Positions 9,933-21,155 of a DNA stretch of 64,000 nucleotides are shown piece after piece. The translations under genes and the position numbers were made by a program. Every line of letters starts with the position of its first letter. Positions within the stretch are counted from its first letter, which is position 1. Origin of the DNA: Chimonanthus salicifolius. Taxonomy: Eukaryota > Streptophyta > Magnoliopsida > Laurales > Calycanthaceae. The DNA is taken from assembly GCA_013350335.1 (NCBI GenBank), contig CM023536.1, positions 46,074,314 to 46,138,313 on the forward strand, in the 5' to 3' direction. Under the pieces are notes generated by a model, which saw only the letters and a list, made by a program, of their open reading frames with translations, was not told where the DNA came from and did no database searches.

Positions 9933-12836
9933 TGTAACGCCCCGACCCGGAAGTGGGCCCAGAACGCTATTATTATTTTTTTTTTTTGTAAATTAATCTC
10001 CAAGGCTTCTAAATGGGCTAGATTAAAAGTTAGGCCCAAAAAACCACACATGATTTCAACATGTAGACTTAAACACAAACCATAAGCTTACCCACAAGCA
10101 AACACAATCACATATTTCTACAAACAAAATATTATTCAATCAAAACAGATTAGCTACGGTCACATAGTGATTTAATACATATTCCAACACACAAAAATAC
10201 CACATACGGTACTTTACACAAATTATGGTTCTAAAGAACCAAAATCGACAAGTCCCTGTCAAAGAGGGCAAACCAAGACCACCCCAAAACTTATCCTCCC
10301 TAAACTCGATACGAAGGTTCTTCTTCCTCGGATACATCTCCTGAAAGGTGAGTGGTGTGAGTTAACTAGCCCATTGAAAGAAATATAACAATGCAGTGTA
10401 ATAAACATCAGGTTAGTCAAATAATCAACAATTTTAATATAACATTTCAAAGCTTGCCAAAAAAATCTAATCATTATTCCATAACTGCTGTCATCCACTA
10501 CAACACCTACATATTACGCTGAGACCATTGTATTAAGTCTCGACACAGTCAAAATACATCTTTGCAAGTACATCTCCGACCATCACATGGTCAGTAGTGA
10601 CACTCTCGAAGTCAGCAACTGTCGATACCCCTATCCAGTAAACGTAAACCATCTCACACACATGGTTGATATTGATTCAATAGTCAAGGGTACGTGAAAG
10701 CAGTATCAACATCATCACAGCTCATAAGCATATCACATATAATCAACATCATAAATAATTATAAGCACTCTCTTAATAGTGAATCCTGTCTAGGCATATA
10801 AGTGGGTTCATCAACATTGATTCTTGAAACCATTCATTGCTCAAGATCCAATCTTTTTAACCTGATTTACTCCTACTGTAATGTTAAGTCTCCTCACTGT
10901 AAATGTGTGGTATCAAAGTCTCTGCCAACATACAACAGATATACAATCAACAATCAATCAGAATATATAGTATACAAAGCAATACATACTTATAGTATTT
11001 CAATCTATCTTGTTTTTCCAAAAATCTTTAGGGAAAATGGAATTGAGTCTCTTATTTGGTTTCTAACCATTTTAATTTACAATAATCAGCAATGCATATA
11101 ATAAAAACGTGCTCAAGCTACTTCTCATATTGTCTTCTCGGCATGACCAGATTGCGTATTGAGTTAGGCATAGATGTCACTCAGTGCCCGAACCCTTATT
11201 TTCTACCGAGTGGCGAAGTAGATCGCACAGCTACAGATAGCTACCGGGCTGAGACAGCCACAAATAGAGAGTATCGGCCTGGAAGTTAATACAATTAGTA
11301 ATACACTATAGTATTAAAAGAAAAGATGTTAGTAACAATTTTATTCATTAAAGAGGGTTTAAACATCACATTAAAACCTATGGTCTAACATATGCATCTC
11401 AAATCAAACAAGGATTTACAAATTAAAAACTGGGTTTCTCGAAACATGCTTCGGAACCTGGTATTGTGGCTTCAGAACTTTCGAGCCACTACTTAAACTG
11501 GTCTGTAAAACCTAGGAACATGGTTTTGCTTTTCGGAACGTCCGAGGATCAAGTCTCGGACCGTCTGAGAGTGCTTCCGCACTGAAAAACAAAAAATAGA
11601 CTTTCGGTGGGTCTTGGTGTGTCTCGGAACGTGCCAAGAGAAACTCGAAACTTCATATCTATTTGATCCGTCCGAAGGAGACTTGGAACATCCCGGGGCA
11701 GAGGCGGGAGAAATAGTTAGCCTCTGTAAACTTCGAAGTCCCGAACCAAGGCTTGGAACATCTGAAGGTGTCGGCTTCGGAACGTCCAAAGCCCAACTCT
11801 CGGACCTTCCAAGAGCCATCTTCTTCCTCTGTCTGCAGCAGTAGACAGTAAAAGCGTCAGGGGAGTGAAATAGGATTTTCTGGGTTCGTTTTTCACATCT
11901 AACTGGTCAGATGGACTCATCTGTGAGTCCTCTTGACATAGGGAATAAATTAAAACTTTAGTACTTAATTAAAACATCTGACTTTAACATTAAAACCAGA
12001 ATGACACAAGAATTTTCAAGTTTTTCTTAAACTTCAAATTTATTTTACTTACTCAAAACTCAGTCAAATTCATTTCTACTTAATTCTAAACTTGTTAAAA
12101 TTTGAAAAAGAACACAGAGGTTACCTTCACTTCAATTCCTGGGTTGAAATTCTGAAATTTGAAAAAAAAAAAAGCTTCTTATTCCAAGCTCACGATAAAT
12201 TTTTTGAAATGGAACAGAGAGGGACGACAACTGGTTGATTTTTGTTTAACTTAGCTGATTCACACAGGGGTGAATCCAGCTAAGGAGAATAGTAGATTTA
12301 TAGGATTATCTGATGGCTGGGTGAAAGCCACCTCACCGGCAGCCTGCGGGCACTGCATAAGAGCGGCTGGCCACTTACTCGCGGTCACAGTAAAACGACA
12401 CCGTAAACATAAATTGTAGATAAGTCCCTCTGTAGGTTTTTGCAAAAAGGTCCTGTTTTGACTAAAATCAATTTTTAACTAAAACATGATTTAAAAAAAA
12501 GCATAAAATAAATTAATCTAACTTAACAGAAATGTTGGTTTTAATAAACTCCATTTGTTATAAAATTTAGGAGGTTTAAAATTCATTAAAAAAACATAGA
12601 TTTAAACAAAATCTATATTTTGATACTATTTACTTAATTTAACTTGTGTTAAATAAAAGGGTTTAAAACCTTTATTTTCAGAATTTAGAGAAATAAACTA
12701 ACCCGTCGTTTTAAAATCTAACATCACATGATTTTCTAAAAAAAATCTTATTTATAAAATAAATAACATTTTCTAAAAATAAATTAATTCTGAGATTTTA
12801 AATTAAAATATTTGATTAAGGAAATCAATATTATCC
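9933..12836. mobile_element. Probable long solo LTR of a Gypsy-type element
   Basis: The collinearity with the gene D flank stops at 9932 and resumes at about 12834 (CCACCTTTAATTACAC; 44449 in D). The 2.9 kb between starts with TGTAACGCCCCGACCC, a start typical of long Gypsy LTRs in plants, and contains GC-rich segments such as the repeated TCGGAAC/GGAACATC motifs at 11500-11800. No gag-pol frame is present. The right junction does not restore the D sequence: about 225 bp present in D (44223-44448) are missing, so a deletion accompanied or followed the insertion. No 5-bp target duplication was found. Confidence 0.6.
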
Positions 12837-13150
12837 ACCTTTAATTACACTTACACTTGAAGACAATCATTTTTACTGGTTTGTCTTTTTTTTTTTTTAA
12901 ATGTCTTGGCTTTTAGATTGGTTGATGAGAAAGAGAAAACAAAGGAAAAAGGTATCTTGAAGTACATCATTGAAAGTGAAAAAAGAAATATCATTAATCA
13001 AGAAAATGCCATAAATTTTTATACGTGAACTTGACAAAATTATAACTTTTTGTTTCGTCTTTTTGTTTGATGTACGGACGACGAGCGGTCCCAATTTAGG
13101 CCGGGGAGACCACAAACTGTAACTTTCATTTTATAAAAAGCCAAATGTAG
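12837..13150. other. Intergenic; shared block upstream of the C-type promoter
   Basis: Follows the LTR. From about 13005 it matches 16850-16990 and 45240-45390 (motifs GATGTACGGACGACGAGCGG and GGGGAGACCACAA). No coding sequence is seen. Confidence 0.6.
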
Positions 13151-13845
13151 TGTGGGTCTCTTTCACGAAGGCACTAAGAATCACATATGCTTAGGTGGAG
13201 TTAGGTGGCGTCTACATAAGGTGTATACATCACGTCTCCGTGCTATGGTGCTCCATGACTCTCCATCAAAATTAACTTTTAGAGATGTGGAAGAAATTGA
13301 AAGAAACTGCTTTTGAGAATTAATTTTGTACATAATTATTTTTTGGTATGGGAGATCTGGCGATATTATTATTATAAAAAATTCTTTTTTTTCTTCAATT
13401 TATTTTAAAATAAAGAACAAAACAAGAAAGTTTTATTAACACTTAAAACTATTACTATCACAAATCATTCATTTTATATAAACCGTTATATAAAATAAAG
13501 GAATCAATAAAAGCAACAAATGGTAAATGATACATATATACTTTTTCGTTATTTTAATTGAAGAAAAATAAAATCAATATCTTTGGGCTGTCGGTTATTA
13601 TTAAAAAAAATCAACATCTTTATTATCAAATATATCGATCTTTCAATCATTTTGTTAAAGACAATAAGTGGACCAGAAAATTTCATTTTAACACGGCATG
13701 ACATGACGTAAAAATATCTCCTATATGTTTGAGGTTGGAAAATGTTTTGATGAGATTACAAGAGTTAATAAATAGAGGTACTACGCAAAGCCATTCATTA
13801 GCCACGAAGAAACGCATTAACTTGCTTCTCTCTCTCTCTCTCTTA
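13150..13845 (+). repeat. C-type dioxygenase promoter, copy 1 (before exon fragment B)
   Basis: Matches 17040-17640 and 20345-21155 over several hundred bases (for example GAAGAAATTGAAAGAAACTG and the run of AATAAAGAACAAAACAAG). Near the start codon it has the TATA-like AATAAATAG and a (CT)n stretch before ATG, as in gene C. Confidence 0.75.
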
Positions 13846-13959
13846 ATGGCATCATCTGCAATGATGAGGCTTGGTAGCTCTTTGCCAGTGCCCAACGTGC
13901 AAGAGCTATCCAGAGAGCCGATTATTACAGTCCCACAACGATACCTAAGATCCGACCTA
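13846..13959 (+). pseudogene. Dioxygenase fragment B: truncated exon 1
   Basis: The first 38 codons of exon 1, from ATG at 13846 ([17 protein letters not shown]). Only 3 of 114 bases differ from gene C. Homology stops abruptly after CGACCTA at 13959. The open frame runs on into unrelated DNA and ends at 13998. Exons 2-4 are absent. The sequence that takes over belongs to a MULE-like terminal region (13960 to about 14240), so a transposon-associated break is likely. Confidence 0.9.
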
Positions 13960-14240
13960 AGATCACTTATTCATTCAATCACAATATTTTATAGGTGAAT
14001 AGTAATGCACATTACTGTTCATCTGATTCATTCGTTCGAATGAATTGATTTTAAATGGGAATTCATTCGAACGAATCAAAATTGGATGGGGATATGCATC
14101 CATTCGTTCGAACGAATGTCAAAATGATCTGAGAATTCGTTCGAACGAATGGAAATGCAGGGGCAAAATGGTAATTAGCCATCTACATCTGGAAACAGAT
14201 GTGTAGAGGCAAAAAATCCAAATGTGTAAACGAATGGCCT
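13960..14240. mobile_element. MULE-like end with TTCGTTCGAACGAA palindromes
   Basis: Contains four related palindromes (CATTCGTTCGAATGAA, CATTCGAACGAATC, TTCGTTCGAACGAATG, TTCGTTCGAACGAATGG), then GGGGCAAAATGGTAATT and TGTGTAGAGGC. This matches the inner-to-outer order of other MULE-like ends here. It looks like the right end of a non-autonomous element whose left end is missing; it abuts exon fragment B. Confidence 0.55.
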
Positions 14241-15128
14241 AAATTTTGACCAAAATTTGATGTTAGCTTTAAATTATTACCTAAATTATGAACTTTTGTA
14301 TTTCATGAAGGCCCTTTTATTTTAATATGATTGTCGAGCAGAAAAGATTAATGTATAAATGAGGTCAATAATTAAGAGATTTATATTAAACTATTTATAT
14401 TAGATTGATATTTTTAATTTTTGCCTAAATTAAGAGATTTATATTAAACTATTATTTCAATGGCTTTTGAGAAAATTAAATTTAAATTTGAATAGATGAC
14501 CAGATGAAAGTTGTTATCATTTTTTATTTATGTATTAGTAAAGGCATGTGAGTAGCACGTACGAAATGACTTTTCTCGAGACGAGCAAAAGGAGAAGATG
14601 ACATTACGCATATGACAACTGTCATTGCTCTCACTAGACAAGATATTAATCTATTCAAATAATGATATTTTCCTAAATTTTGATTTAATTGCTAGATAAT
14701 TTATTCTTTGTGTATGAATGAATGGAGAAATACAATTTGAACTCTTGATGGATAATGTGTTGGGCTTTCTTTGGAAGAAGAAAAACATGACACATTGGAG
14801 AAATATAAAATGAAATATCAAATTTAATGTCTATGTCGGTGCTAAAATCATGGTACGAAATTGTTGAATGTATTCGGGTGATTAAATCGTATGGTGAATT
14901 TCTATGGTACGAAAATATTGGTTTGCTGAGATGTCAGTATCCTTGCCAGGTTTCTCTGTAGAAGGGTTGACAAGTGGAGTCCTATTTTCAAACTGAAAGA
15001 CAGGAGCAGCTGACAAGTGGAGTCCTATTTTCAAACTGAAAGGCAGGAGCAGCTCGATTTTTCACAAATTTTGGATTGCCCAAAGCGATAGGGCCTGACG
15101 CACCACTATGACCAACTGCCTTGAGACC
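14241..15128. other. Gene-free segment with a 43-bp tandem repeat
   Basis: No coding sequence is recognised. 14968-15010 and 15011-15053 are adjacent copies of a 43-bp unit (TGACAAGTGGAGTCC...) with one mismatch. The stretch 14700-14920 is related to 44920-45140, so it belongs to the duplicated upstream block. Confidence 0.7.
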
Positions 15129-16640
15129 AGGGCGTTTGGATGGGGGTAAGAGTGGGTAACCCCTTTTTACCCTTTATTACTCTCGTTTGATAATAAAGAG
15201 ATGAAGGTAAAAATTTAAAAATTTAACTCTCTCATCTTATTTTTGAATACCTCTTTAAAAGTTAGTGTATTCATAATACCCTACCTTTCAATAGCCCTTG
15301 CCTTCTCTTTTTATCAATTAAATATTATAAAATTAAAATATTTCAAAAAAATGTATATTATATAATTAAAAAGTAATATATTTCACGTAATTAGAAATTT
15401 AATTTTGTTTTGAAATTTATTTTAAAAATATGTTAATATCTTCAACATGATGCATTTGGATAATGGGTAAATTTTATGGGGGTTACCCTTAGTAGGGGTA
15501 AACTGACATATTAATAATTTTATGAGAATTAATATTTTTATTAAATCTATCTAATATAAATAATAAAAAGAAAACTTTATGAAGCATAATTGTCAAAATA
15601 TCCTATTTTTAAGGGGTGATTCTATCGAAATTTTGATAAAGTCTCGAAACTCCGAAAGAGTTTGAGGTTCATCATAATCTCTTTCAGAGTAATTAACAAT
15701 TTATTCTCTTTTAAGCTTATTTTAAAAATGTGTCAACATTTTTAACAAGATGCATTTGGATGAGGGATAAATTTTACGGGGTTACCCTTGAGTAGGGATA
15801 ATGGTAAGCAGGGGTAATCTGACATAACAATTTTATAAGAATTAATAATTTTTATTTAATTCATATAATATAAAAAATAAAAATAAAATTTTATAAAACA
15901 TAATTGTCAAAATGTCATATTTTTAAGGAGTGATTCTGTCCAATTTCGAAAATGTCTCAAAACTCCAAAAGTGTTTGAGGTTCATGATAATCTCTTTTGG
16001 GGTAATTAGTAATTTATTTTGTTAAATGTTTATTTTAAAAATTTGTCAATATTTTCAATGATGCATTTGGATGAGGGGTAAATTTTGTAGGGGTTACCTA
16101 GGGCTACCCTTGAGTAAGGGTAATTGTAAACAGGGGTAACCTGACATATTAACAATTTTATGAGAATTAATATTTTTATTAAATTCATATAATGTAAAAA
16201 ATTATAATTATAATTTTTTATGAAGAGATATGTTGATATTTTTTATTCATTCATTGGGATTTAAAATAATAATATAAAAAAAATCTTTATTTTTTTTAAT
16301 GTTAGAATGAAAGTGTTCATTTTAAATTATAATTATGAAAAATAATTTATAAAAAATAGATAATATTATTATAAGTTATATTATTAGAATTTACTTCATG
16401 AATATTATTTAAAATTTATATTTTATAAAAAATTTCAAAAAATATTAATATATCAGATTATTCTTTCTTATAGTTACCAAATAAGATTTTTTATTCTTAC
16501 GGTAAACTTTTACGTTACCAGTATAATTACCATAAAAGATATGAGTAATTTCAGTTTAAGGGTCACCCCTACTCAAAAGTGACCCTACTCACTCAGGATA
16601 ACCTGTCTAAAATTTATTTCTCATCCAAATAGAGCCTAGT
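15129..16640. mobile_element. Non-autonomous DNA element with 300-bp internal repeats
   Basis: Bounded by GTTTGGATGGGGGTAA at the left and, inverted, CTCATCCAAATAGAGCC at the right. Inside are two full copies and one partial copy of a unit of about 300 bp, starting GATGCATTTGGAT at 15449, 15749 and 16060. Each unit also carries the terminal-like motif GGGGTTACCC. No open frame. The superfamily is uncertain. Confidence 0.55.
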
Positions 16641-17640
16641 GGTCAATTCAGCCAGATGGGCCAGTAGAGGGACCCTTGGTACTTGGTAGGAGCAGAGGAG
16701 ATGACCTCTTTTAAGTCCACAAATGCAGCACACCAGCCAGATTAAAGCTGACTCTCTTCATGCAATTGGCACCATTGATTTTTATTGACTTAGTGGCACC
16801 ATTGCTACTAAGTGATAATGAAATTAGATCATTTTGTGCGGTAGAGAAATGCCATAAAATTTTATACGTGAACTTGACAGAATTACAACTTTTTGTTTCG
16901 TCTTTTTGTTTGATGTACAGACGACGAGCGGTCCCAACTTAGGCCGGGGAGACCACAACTGCAACTTTCATTTTATAAAAAGCCAAATGTAAGTAGGCCA
17001 AATTTTCGACCCCTCCATGTCGGTGTGGGTCTCTTTCACGAAGGCACTAAGAATTGGGTCTGAACCGTTTTTAAACATCTATCACATATGCTTAGGTGGA
17101 GGTATGCATCACCCATAATAATTAACCTTTTTAAGACGACAGCGTCTCCATCAAAATTAGCTTTTAGAGATGTGGAAGAAATTGAAAGAAACTGCTTTTG
17201 AGAATTAATTTTGTGCATAATTATTTTTTTTTTGTTATGGGAGATCTGACGATATTATGATTATAAAAAATTTCCTTTTTTTTTCTTCAATTTATTTTAA
17301 AATAAAGAACAAAACAAGAAAGTTTTATTAACACTTAAAACTATTACTATCACAAATCATTCATTTTATATAAACCGTTATATAAAATAAAGGAATTAAT
17401 AAAAGCAACAAATGGTAAATGATACTTATATACTTTTTAGTTATTTTAATTGAAAAAAATAAAATCAATATTTTTGGACTTTCACTTTGAATGAATACTT
17501 ACTCATCATTAGAAAAAAAAAATCAATATCTTTATTATCAAATATATCGACGTTTCGATCATTTGCTTAAGACAATAAGTGCATCAGAAAATTTCTGTGA
17601 AGTCGTATAACCCTAAAAATCTAAATCTAATTGGCTCCGT
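16641..17640 (+). repeat. C-type promoter, copy 2, without a gene
   Basis: 16740-16990 matches 45150-45390, and 17040-17640 matches the promoters at 13150 and 20345. Where exon 1 should follow, the sequence instead passes into a block shared with 45490-45660. No exon is present. Confidence 0.75.
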
Positions 17641-18270
17641 ACATTTCCTTTTTGCGTGTACTATGCATGTGCTGTGTAAGAGTCGGGATCCTCTTAGAAG
17701 TTCACTTCTATGAAGGAGTCGTAAGCACCACCTCTCATGTTGACACGTTGCAGGCAAGTACCACGTCAACAGTTGTTTAATGGAGACAAATTTCCTGACA
17801 AATTTTCTACTGTCGTGTCTCCCTCGTTCTCATTCGGGAGCGTGAGTGTGAGCAGTGCCGTGTAGAAAGCGTGAGTGTGAGCAGTGCCGTGTAGAAATAA
17901 GTTGAGGTTAAAACAAAAATTTAGATAAGCATTTTTAGTATTTAATATATTATTATAAATAATATTTAATTAAAATTTTAATTATATATTATAAAATAAA
18001 TTATTATAGATAATAATTTTTTTAACTTAAAAAGATTAAGAGGCTAATAATACAGAATATTGAAAAATTTACCCATCTGAATGAAATTAGCATATTCATT
18101 CCAGTAAAATTAGTATATTCACAAATTAAAATAGAATAAGAATACTTTAAAAGATAAGTATACTGAGTGGGCTGAAGTGCAAAGAAAGAGTGAGAGATGT
18201 GTTCTCTCTACTGCTCTTATCTTCTTCTTTTCTATATAATTTGAATAAGGGTAATTATTTAGACATTGGA
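17641..18270. other. Duplicated flank plus dispersed repeat
   Basis: 17641-17830 is a second copy of 45500-45690. A 29-bp unit (CGTGAGTGTGAGCAGTGCCG...) is tandemly duplicated at 17841-17869 and 17870-17898. 17890-18150 is an inverted copy of 30005-30250, an AT-rich dispersed repeat with no frame. Confidence 0.7.
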
Positions 18271-19200
18271 TTTTTTTTTAGCACACATGGGTTTTCAATT
18301 TTTTACTAGAAATTCCCATTTTGCCATTCCGCTTCCGCACCGTCCGAACGTGAGTTAAGAACATTTTTCCTTCGTTCGGACCATTATTCATGCATAAATT
18401 CCATTCATCCGGACGTTCTATAGATGCCACAATCATACATAGTGCATTAGTTAAAAAAAACTATATAATTCTTATAGTTTTGAATAATAAAATCTCCTTT
18501 AAAACTTTAAAATTATTTTTTAAGCACTGTGGATTTCTAAAATTTCTCAAATTGAATATCCGTACTAATTACGATAAGCTGATAAAAATACTTTAAAACT
18601 TCAAGGTCTTTTGACACTGTCAAATATTTAAAATACAGTATTTTACAAATAAAGGGTATCCCTCGACTGTGCCGAAAATATACTTCCGGAGGTCCAAATG
18701 ACTAACCGTCAAATCCGTTGAACTCTAAATTCAAAACTAAACAAATATATGAAATTTGAAAACTTAAATCTTTCAAATGATTGTTTAACTGGATTTTTTT
18801 TGTTTTGAAGAAGGGAAGGGATTTGGGATGGAAAATATCACCTATTTTTGGTAAACAATCATTTGAAAGATTTAAGTTTCCAAATTTCACATATTTATTG
18901 AGCTTTGAATTTGGAGTTCAACAGTTTTTACGGTTTGTTGTTTGGACTTTCGGAAGTGTGTTTTCGGTATAGCTGAGGGATACCCTTATTTGTAAAACAC
19001 TGTGTTTTAACCATTTAAGAGTGTCAAAAGACATTGAAGTCTTAAAATATTTTTATTAAGTATCATAATTAGTTTAGATATTTAATTTGAGAAATTTTAG
19101 AAATACACATTGCTTAAAAAATGACTTTAAGAAGATTTTATTATATATATATATATATATTATATATATATATATATATTATATATAACTAATGCACTAT
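18271..19200. mobile_element. Fold-back element, about 300-nt arms
   Basis: Arms 18483-18788 and 18852-19147 are imperfect reverse complements around a 63-nt loop. Paired landmarks are GACACTGTC with GAGTGTC, AAATCTTTCAAATGATTG with CAATCATTTGAAAGATTT, and GGGTATCCCTCG with TGAGGGATACCC. A MULE-like outer end (AAATTCCCATTTTGCC, then CCGTCCGAACG and CATCCGGACG) survives only at the left; the right end dissolves into a (TA)n tract at 19140-19188. Confidence 0.75.
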
Positions 19201-19745
19201 TGAAGCCCAGCGACGGCAAGGGCCTTCTTCACTTGGAGGCCTAAGGCGATCGCCTTTCTTGCCCAATGGTGAAGATGGCCCTGAGTGTGAGAGACAACGA
19301 GTGTGAAAGAGATAAGTGATGGCGTCAAACTTTTGTTTCATTTAAAACCCAAAAATGCAAAATGCAGAGAAAATAGCATGAATATTTTTTTTAAAAAAAA
19401 ATTACCTGACGTAAGGTTTTCAAGACTTCTTAAATCGATTTTACAACGTCTGTATGCTGATTTACTGTTCAAAGCTCGACCGGAAATGGTGGAAAGAGGT
19501 AGGAGACTCATGTTTCATTTTAGATGGGAAGGAGAGTGAGAGATAGAACAACTCTTGACGTGGCAATTTACTGCAACTTCTGAAGTCGAATCTATGATGG
19601 GGAGGGGAGGGGTATGACAAGTGATATGAGAGTATATGTTTGGATGAGGAGTATTTGGAATGAGGGGTTATCTTAAGTATTATGAATACTTTTTATTTGG
19701 AATGGGTTCATAAAAGTAAAAGGGAAGAGATAAAAATTTGATTTT
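19201..19745. other. Duplicated upstream block, non-coding
   Basis: Collinear with 45710-46190 (for example GTGATGGCGTCAAACTTTTG and CGACCGGAAATGGTGG). A 78-codon frame at 19303-19539 is not kept in the other copy and has no recognised similarity, so it is not called. Confidence 0.6.
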
Positions 19746-20015
19746 TCATCTTAAACATAAGACTCTGTTTGGATGGGGTAACCGGAGTAGTCCCTTATTA
19801 TCCTTGTTTGATAATTAAAGGGTAGAGATAAAAAATCAATATTTTATCTCTCTCTTCTTACTTTTGAAAATCCTTTTCAAACAAAAGGTATTGATAATAT
19901 TCAAAGTAACCCTTGATCAAAGATAACTCTGGACAACCCCTCATCCAAATACAACCTCAATTATCAAATAAGGATAACAGAGGGTTATCTCTCATCATCC
20001 GTCATCCAAACACAG
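19746..20015. mobile_element. MITE-like element with GTTTGGATGG ends
   Basis: Starts CTGTTTGGATGGGGTAACC and ends CGTCATCCAAACACAGG in inverted form. It shares TIGHT sequence with 46210-46400 and with the ends of the 15129-16640 element. No frame. Confidence 0.55.
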
Positions 20016-20109
20016 GCCTTAGACATCAATGTGTGAAGACGGGGGCACCCACGCCCCCAAAGCATCAACATGTGGAGTTAGGGGCATCCACTCCCTTACT
20101 ACACTAAAG

Positions 20110-20345
20110 AGGTGTGGGTTGAGGTATAAAATTTGGCCGATATGATATAAAAAAAAATTTGGTCGATATGATAGAGATCTCGGCCAATTTTTTTTTTTAA
20201 AATAAATATCGGTTGTGGGTTCAGTCGATATCTGATATTTATATTTTTTAATTTTTTAAAAACAGCCTTTTTATTTTTTAAATGATTTTTTTCAAAGCCT
20301 TTGAGATTTTTTAAAAAAATATTTGAAAAGAGAGAAAAAATATCT
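20110..20345. repeat. GGCCGATAT-rich repeat
   Basis: Short cluster of GGCCGATATG, GGTCGATATG and AGTCGATATC motifs, related to the larger clusters at 34805-35220 and 35600-35725. No gene. Confidence 0.5.
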
Positions 20346-21155
20346 ACCGACATCTATCACATATGCTTAGGTGGAGTTCGGGGGAGTCGTACATAAGTTG
20401 TATACATCACCCATAATAATTTACCTTTTTAAGACGGCAGCGTCTCCGTGCTATGATGCTCGACTCTCCATCAAAATTAACTTTTAGAGATGTGGAAGAA
20501 ATTGAAAGAAACTGCTTTTGAGAATTAATTTTGTACATAATTATTTTTTGGTATGGGAGATCTGGCGATATTATTATTATAAAAAAATTCTTTTTTTTCT
20601 TCAATTTATTTTAAAATAAAGAACAAAACAAGAAAGTTTTATTAACACTTAAAACTATTACTATCACAAATCATTCATTTTATATAAACCGTTATATAAA
20701 ATAAAGGAATCAATAAAAGCAACAAATGGTAAATGATACATATATACTTTTTCGTTATTTTAATTGAAGAAAAATAAAATCAATATTTTTGAGCTTTCAC
20801 TTTGAATGAATATTTACTCATCATTAAAAAAAAAAAATCAATATCTTTATTATCAAATATATCGATCTTTGATCATTTCCTTAAGACAATAAGTGCATCA
20901 GAAAATTTGTGTGAAGTCGTATAACCCTAAAAATCTATATTTGTGTGAAATAAAGTCCATATTAAATTCTCATTCTCAAAACCTTAAACATCTTAACATG
21001 ACATGACGTAAAAATATCTCCTATGTGTTTGTGGTTGGAAAATGTTTTGATGAGATTACAAGAGTTAATAAATAGAGGTACTACGCAAAGCCATTCATTA
21101 GCCACGAAGAAACGCATTAACTTGCTTCTGTTTCTCTCTCTCTCTCTCTCTCTTA
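20345..21155 (+). promoter_or_regulatory. Promoter and 5' UTR of gene C
   Basis: The third copy of the shared promoter and the only one leading into a whole gene. A TATA-like AATAAATAG lies at 21067-21075, placing transcription start near 21100. A CT-dinucleotide tract at about 21131-21153 lies just before the ATG, as in many plant 5' UTRs. The three copies differ little, so their regulation may once have been the same. Confidence 0.6.

Noticed and set aside
11493..11920. Overlapping frames of 67-108 codons on both strands
   Set aside because: They lie in the GC-rich part of the long LTR and match no known protein; overlapping frames on both strands are typical of non-coding GC-rich DNA.
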